Part shown: piece after piece, positions 60,328 to 64,000 of the stretch | How the letters are laid out: each line of letters starts with the position of its first letter | How positions within the stretch are numbered: the stretch's first letter is position 1 | DNA from: Thermobispora bispora DSM 43833 | Lineage (GTDB): Bacteria > Actinomycetota > Actinomycetes > Streptosporangiales > Streptosporangiaceae | Reading direction: 5' to 3' | Length of the DNA stretch: 64,000 bases | Assembly (NCBI RefSeq): GCF_000092645.1 | Contig: NC_014165.1 | Coordinates: 4,092,001 to 4,156,000, forward strand | The notes under the pieces: model-generated | What the model saw: the letters and a program-made list of their open reading frames with translations, nothing else | What the model was told of the DNA's origin: nothing | The model's database searches: none | Program-made: the position numbers and the translations under genes

Positions 60328-61128
60328 ATGGACGACGGCCGCGACCGGCTGCGGATCGGAGCCCACGTCGACCAGGATGACCCCCTCGCCCACGCGGCGG
60401 AGCTCGACGCCGACGTCGTGCAGTTCTTCCTCGGGGATCCGCAGGGCTGGAAGGGGCCGGTGCTGCCCGCCACGGCCGGCGCGCTGCGGGAGTCCGGCGT
60501 CGACGTCTACATCCACGCCCCGTATGTGATCAACGTGGCGTCGGCGAACAACCGGATCCGGATCCCCAGCCGCAAGCTCCTCGAACGCCACCTGGAGGCC
60601 GCCGCGGCGCTGGGCGCCAAGGGGCTGGTCGTCCACGGCGGGCATGTGACCGCCGGCGACGACCCGCAGACCGGGTTCGACAACTGGCGCAAGGTCTTCG
60701 AGCGCATCGCCTGCCCGATCCCGATCCTGATCGAGAACACCGCGGGCGGCGGCAACGCGATGGCGCGGACGCTCGACCGCATCGCCCGGCTCTGGGACGC
60801 GGTGACCGCGGGCGCCCCGGACCCGTCCGTGGTGGGGTTCTGCCTCGACACCTGCCACTTCCACGCGGGCGGTGAGGAGCTGTCCGGCCTCGTCGACCGG
60901 GTGAAGGCGATCACCGGCCGGATCGACCTGGTGCACTGCAACGACTCCCGGGACGCCTTCGGCTCGGGCGCCGATCGCCACGCGAACATCGGCGAGGGGC
61001 GGATCGACCCCGAGGCCCTGGTCGAGGTCTGCCGCGCGGCCGGCGCCCCGATCGTGGTGGAGACGCCGCCGGCCGGTCAGCGCGACGACATCGCCTTCCT
61101 CCGCAAGCGCCTGCTCGCCGCGTCGTGA
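60328..61128 (+). CDS. Endonuclease IV-like (AP endonuclease family 2) protein
   Basis: A 266-residue TIM-barrel protein of the Nfo/xylose-isomerase-like family. All nine trinuclear zinc-site ligands seem present: histidines in IHAPYVIN and VVHGGH, IENTAGGG, LDTCHFHAGGEELS, HCNDSRDAFGSG, DRHANIGEG and the terminal VETPP. Endonuclease IV cleaves DNA 5' of abasic sites. Compared with the 280-residue family average it is only slightly shorter. The ATG at 60328 follows GGAAGGAG. It converges on the GT87 gene with a 10-bp gap. Confidence 0.9.
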   Translation: MDDGRDRLRIGAHVDQDDPLAHAAELDADVVQFFLGDPQGWKGPVLPATAGALRESGVDVYIHAPYVINVASANNRIRIPSRKLLERHLEAAAALGAKGLVVHGGHVTAGDDPQTGFDNWRKVFERIACPIPILIENTAGGGNAMARTLDRIARLWDAVTAGAPDPSVVGFCLDTCHFHAGGEELSGLVDRVKAITGRIDLVHCNDSRDAFGSGADRHANIGEGRIDPEALVEVCRAAGAPIVVETPPAGQRDDIAFLRKRLLAAS

Positions 61129-61138
61129 CGGCCCGGGG

Positions 61139-62371
61139 TCAGGTGCCGATCTCCACGCGCTCCCCCTCGGCCGCGGCGGACGGGGAGGTGCTCCGCCAGA
61201 GCCGGGCGCACGACACCACCGCGGCGGCGAGGAGCACGAGGTTCCGGGCGGTGAGGACGAGCGTGCCGGGGAGGGTGCCGGTCCAGCTGTAGTCCTGCTC
61301 GAGCCACGGGTACATGATCCCGGTCAGCAGGCCGGCGAGCAGGACGAGCCACGCGGCCGGCCGCTGGCTCGATTCGCCGCGCGGCACCGCGAGGACCACG
61401 GCGGCGAGCCCGAGCAGCCAGACCAGGTACTGCGGGGAGAGCACCCTGCTGGTGAGCACGAGCAGCAGCACGACGGTGAACGCGGCGTCGTAGTAGGTCA
61501 CGGCGGTGGGCCTGGCGCCCACCCACCAGGTGGCGATGAACGTGAGCGCCAGGCAGGTCGAGGCGACGCTCACCGTCGTCGCCGTCTCGATCCCGGGCCC
61601 GACCAGCTCCATCGCCCCGTACTGGTAGGTCGTGTAGCCGGGCCACCAGCCGAGCGCCCGGGCGAGGGCGAACGGCGTCGCGGCGAGCGACTCGACCTGC
61701 AGCCCGCGCTCCTGCTGGGCGGTGAGCCAGTCGAAGGCGTTCGGCATGAGCAGGGCGGCCGCGCCGCAGACCGCGGCGGTCACGGCGACCGCCGGCCCGG
61801 CCGTACGGAGCAGCTCCCATCGGTCGCGCAGCCCGGCGAGCAGGGCGACCGGCCACACCTTGATGGCGAGGCCCACCCCGATGAGCGCGCCGCGCACCGC
61901 CGGGCGGGCCGAGACGGTGAGCGCGGCCACGGCGACCAGGGTCACCATGAGGTCGTACCGGGAGATGAGCAGCGGCCCGAGCAGCGCGGCGCCGATCGTC
62001 CACGCCCACGTCCCGGTACGGGGACCGCCCTCGAACCGGCGGATGAGCAGCACGATGCCGAGGTCGCAGAGCACCGCGATCAGGTAGAAGCCGGTCCGGT
62101 AGTCCACGAAGGGGACGAGGTGCGGGGCGACCAGGGGCAGCGCCGCGAGCGGCGGGTACTGCCACTTCTCGTCGCCGGCCGGGAACTCACCGCCGAGCAG
62201 GACCTGCGACCAGCCCTGGTACAGCGTGACGTCGTTCTCGAACGCCCCCTCGTGGCCGACGGGGATCACCTGGAGCGCCGCCAGGAAGAGCGCCGCCCGG
62301 GTGAGCACCCAGACGACGCCCAGCCAGGGGAGCCTGCGTCGGACGGTAGCGGCCATGGTTTTGATCATCAC
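61139..62371 (-). CDS. GT87-family membrane glycosyltransferase (DUF2029)
   Basis: A 410-residue polytopic membrane protein with about ten helices. It has the features of the alpha-mannosyltransferase-like GT87 family: an early acidic motif (FENDVTLYQGWSQVLLGGEF), a conserved KWQYPPLAALPLVAPHLV loop, and LIGVGLAIKVWPVALLAGLR in the middle. SRVLSPQYLVWLLGLAAVVL is near the end. Members use polyprenyl-phosphate mannose for lipomannan-type glycans outside the membrane. A second GT87-type gene is directly upstream, and they may be one unit. Two tandem start codons exist at 62371 and 62368. Confidence 0.85.
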   Translation of the reverse strand: MMIKTMAATVRRRLPWLGVVWVLTRAALFLAALQVIPVGHEGAFENDVTLYQGWSQVLLGGEFPAGDEKWQYPPLAALPLVAPHLVPFVDYRTGFYLIAVLCDLGIVLLIRRFEGGPRTGTWAWTIGAALLGPLLISRYDLMVTLVAVAALTVSARPAVRGALIGVGLAIKVWPVALLAGLRDRWELLRTAGPAVAVTAAVCGAAALLMPNAFDWLTAQQERGLQVESLAATPFALARALGWWPGYTTYQYGAMELVGPGIETATTVSVASTCLALTFIATWWVGARPTAVTYYDAAFTVVLLLVLTSRVLSPQYLVWLLGLAAVVLAVPRGESSQRPAAWLVLLAGLLTGIMYPWLEQDYSWTGTLPGTLVLTARNLVLLAAAVVSCARLWRSTSPSAAAEGERVEIGT

Positions 62372-62450
62372 AGAGGTCGCCTCACACGCTACCCGCCGCC
62401 GCGCGCCGGCCCGGCGAATCCCCTGAATCTCGAGGAAACTTTCACGCGGC

Positions 62451-63794
62451 TCAGGTCGTCTCCGCGGGCTGCGCGGCGGCGCGCGGGCGGATGCGGAGCG
62501 CGAACCGGTCGGGCGCCCGGTCGAACACCCCGCCCGAGCGGTCGTCCACCCCGCCCGTCCGGGTCACGTCGTCCTCGGGCCGGAGGATGTCCCGGACCAC
62601 CAGCACCATCAGCATGATCACCGTGAGGGCGCGCGCCCAGAGCGCGAGGAAGTACGGCCCGTCGCCGATGCCGAGGTACGCCTCGGGCCCGCCGACCTGG
62701 GTGACCAGGTAGCGCCAGATCGCGAAGAAGTACCAGCACTCGGCGAGCTGCCAGATCAGCAGCGGCAGCGGCCTCGGCCGCGCCAGCACGGCGATCGGCA
62801 CCAGCCAGAGCACGAACTGCGGCGACCATACCTTGTTGGTGATCATGAATGCGGCGAGCGCCAGGAAGCAGACCTGGGCGAGGCGCGGCCGGCGCGGCGC
62901 GGCGAGGGTGAGCACGGCCACGCCGAGCAGCAGCACGGCGACCGCGGCCATGGCCATGCCGTTCAGCAGCTCAGGGTCGCCGAGGAAGGCGAGCCACTCC
63001 GGCCGGTCGACGCGCTGGAAGAAGAACCACACGCTGCCCCAGTCCGCGCCGCGCTCCCGGCTGAACTCGTAGAACCGCTTCCAGCCGTCGAAGTTGGCGA
63101 GCATGACGGGCACGTTCACCGCGAGCCACGTCACCGCGGCGGCCCCGGCGGTCTGCAGGAACGGCCGCCACCTGCCGGTGCGCAGGGTGAGCAGGAAGAG
63201 CGCGCCGAAGAACATCAGCGGGTAGAACTTGGTGGCCACGGCGAGCGCGAGCAGCACCCCGGCGAGGTACTGCCGCCGCCTGGCCCAGGCGAGCAGGCCG
63301 CCGAGCGCGAGGGCCCCGGCCGCGAGGTCCCAGTTGATGAAGGCGCAGAGGATGACGGCGGGGCCGATGGCGTACCACAGCGCGTCGTGCCACCGGTCCC
63401 GGCCGGCGAGGGCGCCGAGCAGCAGCACGCCGGCGACGAGGGCGATCCCCATGAGGACCACGGTGATGTCGTAGAACCTCACCCCGTCGCCGCCGGCGAG
63501 GCGCCGGGCGAACTCCATGATCGCGCCGATGCCGACCGGGTACTCGACCGGGTGGTCGAGGTAGGGGATCTTCCCTTCGTTGAGGCGCTCGGCCCAGAAC
63601 AGCGGATAGATGTCCGTGTAGCAGTAGTGGGTGAACTGGCCGACGCCCGCGTTCCACACCCCGCCGAAGCGGCACGGCCACTTCCACAGGTAGGCGAGCA
63701 CGGCGCCGAGCCCGGCGATCAGGCCGAGCGGGAGGTACGGCCCGGCCTTCTCGATCTTGGATAACGGGCCTGGGTGCAGGGACCGAGTCGTCAT
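62451..63794 (-). CDS. Second GT87-family membrane glycosyltransferase
   Basis: A 447-residue polytopic protein related to the previous one. The N-terminal helix is followed by VGQFTHYCYTDIYPLFWAER and IPYLDHPVEYPVGIGAIMEF, the GT87-type D/E-P-E loop. YLAGVLLALAVATKFYPLMF and FMITNKVWSPQFVLWLVPIA correspond to conserved middle and C-terminal helices. The acidic, Arg-rich tail is cytoplasmic. It probably transfers a hexose or pentose from a polyprenyl carrier during cell-wall glycan assembly. In other actinomycetes these genes lie next to a penicillin-binding protein gene and the rpsF cluster. The ATG at 63794 has no strong ribosome site (TGGTGCAATACCGTCC upstream). Confidence 0.85.
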   Translation of the reverse strand: MTTRSLHPGPLSKIEKAGPYLPLGLIAGLGAVLAYLWKWPCRFGGVWNAGVGQFTHYCYTDIYPLFWAERLNEGKIPYLDHPVEYPVGIGAIMEFARRLAGGDGVRFYDITVVLMGIALVAGVLLLGALAGRDRWHDALWYAIGPAVILCAFINWDLAAGALALGGLLAWARRRQYLAGVLLALAVATKFYPLMFFGALFLLTLRTGRWRPFLQTAGAAAVTWLAVNVPVMLANFDGWKRFYEFSRERGADWGSVWFFFQRVDRPEWLAFLGDPELLNGMAMAAVAVLLLGVAVLTLAAPRRPRLAQVCFLALAAFMITNKVWSPQFVLWLVPIAVLARPRPLPLLIWQLAECWYFFAIWRYLVTQVGGPEAYLGIGDGPYFLALWARALTVIMLMVLVVRDILRPEDDVTRTGGVDDRSGGVFDRAPDRFALRIRPRAAAQPAETT

Positions 63795-63946
63795 GGACGG
63801 TATTGCACCATTGACGGCCCTTCTCCGGCATCCGTCACGGCGTTCCGGCCCGGCGGGCGGCGCCGGGTCCGCCCGTCCGGCGCGGGGATCGCCCGCCCCG
63901 GGAGAGGCGCCGGGGGCTCACCGGCGCAACTCCCGCCGAGCGAGAT

Positions 63947-63982
63947 CGCCCGCCCCGGGAGCGGGCCCTCCCGGGGCGGGCG
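63947..63982. terminator. Strong hairpin near the right edge
   Basis: Perfect 15-bp arms (63947-63961 and 63968-63982, containing CCCGCCCCGGGAG and its complement) enclose a 6-nt loop. A related GATCGCCCGCCCCGGGAG also occurs at 63886-63904. It probably terminates a minus-strand gene lying to the right of the window. Confidence 0.65.
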
Positions 63983-64000
63983 CGAGCCGTACGATCAGCC

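Noticed and set aside
63983-64000. Start of another minus-strand gene at the right edge
   Set aside because: A possible TGA complement lies in the last 10 bases, but there is too little sequence to support a coding region.

Overview
The window is 64 kb of very GC-rich chromosomal DNA. It has strong GGAGG-type ribosome sites, several GTG starts, short intergenic gaps and ATGA gene overlaps. DevR-like regulation, mycothiol-type DinB proteins, F420-type oxidoreductases, LCP and PASTA-era cell-wall functions, and the local synteny of rpsF-ssb-rpsR-rplI, dnaB, dnaX/ybaB/recR and ask-asd all point to a mycelial actinomycete. A Streptosporangiales-type (possibly thermophilic) genus is my inference; no rRNA is present to test it. 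It reads as ordinary core chromosome: no prophage, insertion sequence or CRISPR array was seen.

Layout. 0-9.4 kb: DevR-type response regulator, flavin-binding protein, NhaA antiporter, DinB/MDMPI protein, CPBP membrane protein, secreted polysaccharide deacetylase, mannose-6-phosphate isomerase and a lone family-5 solute-binding lipoprotein. 9.7-15.7 kb: a LacI regulator divergent from that lipoprotein, an LCP cell-wall ligase, an acidic membrane protein and a Ser/Thr kinase-like protein with degenerate lysines. 16-17.6 kb: a CooC/MinD-like ATPase plus a cysteine-containing partner behind a Fur-family-like operator. 18-30 kb: an SDR, a frameshifted small gene, a secreted protein, a class I methyltransferase, TetR/SURF1, an amidohydrolase, a DUF1232 protein, an F420-type oxidoreductase, and asd/ask for aspartate-family amino acids.

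30-35.4 kb: DUF5063-recR-ybaB and dnaX, with a two-gene WxL-type surface-protein module on the opposite strand between ybaB and dnaX. The SRP RNA and tRNA-Ser(GGA) follow. 36-41.4 kb: a zinc metallopeptidase, tRNA-Ser(CGA), tadA with two paralogous companion genes, upp, and a small membrane/PH-domain pair. 41.5-50 kb: XRE-TPR and FadR-type regulators, a stand-alone DnaN paralogue, and a two-component system beside an ABC-2 exporter. 50-57.5 kb: a short Cys-containing peptide gene in front of a DsbA-like oxidoreductase, divergent HxlR, dnaB (with a cluster of DnaA-box-like sites upstream), a MATE exporter and a polar amino acid ABC importer. 57.9-63.8 kb: rplI-rpsR-ssb-rpsF, a small membrane protein, an endonuclease IV-like protein and two GT87-type membrane glycosyltransferases.

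Three themes recur. Replication, repair and translation housekeeping genes are concentrated in the right half. Metal or thiol handling is suggested by the CooC-like pair and the peptide-DsbA pair. Many intergenic gaps carry short degenerate tandem repeats of unrelated sequence with periods of about 14, 25, 30, 47 or 55 bp. All functional calls come from reading motifs and translations; no database search was run.
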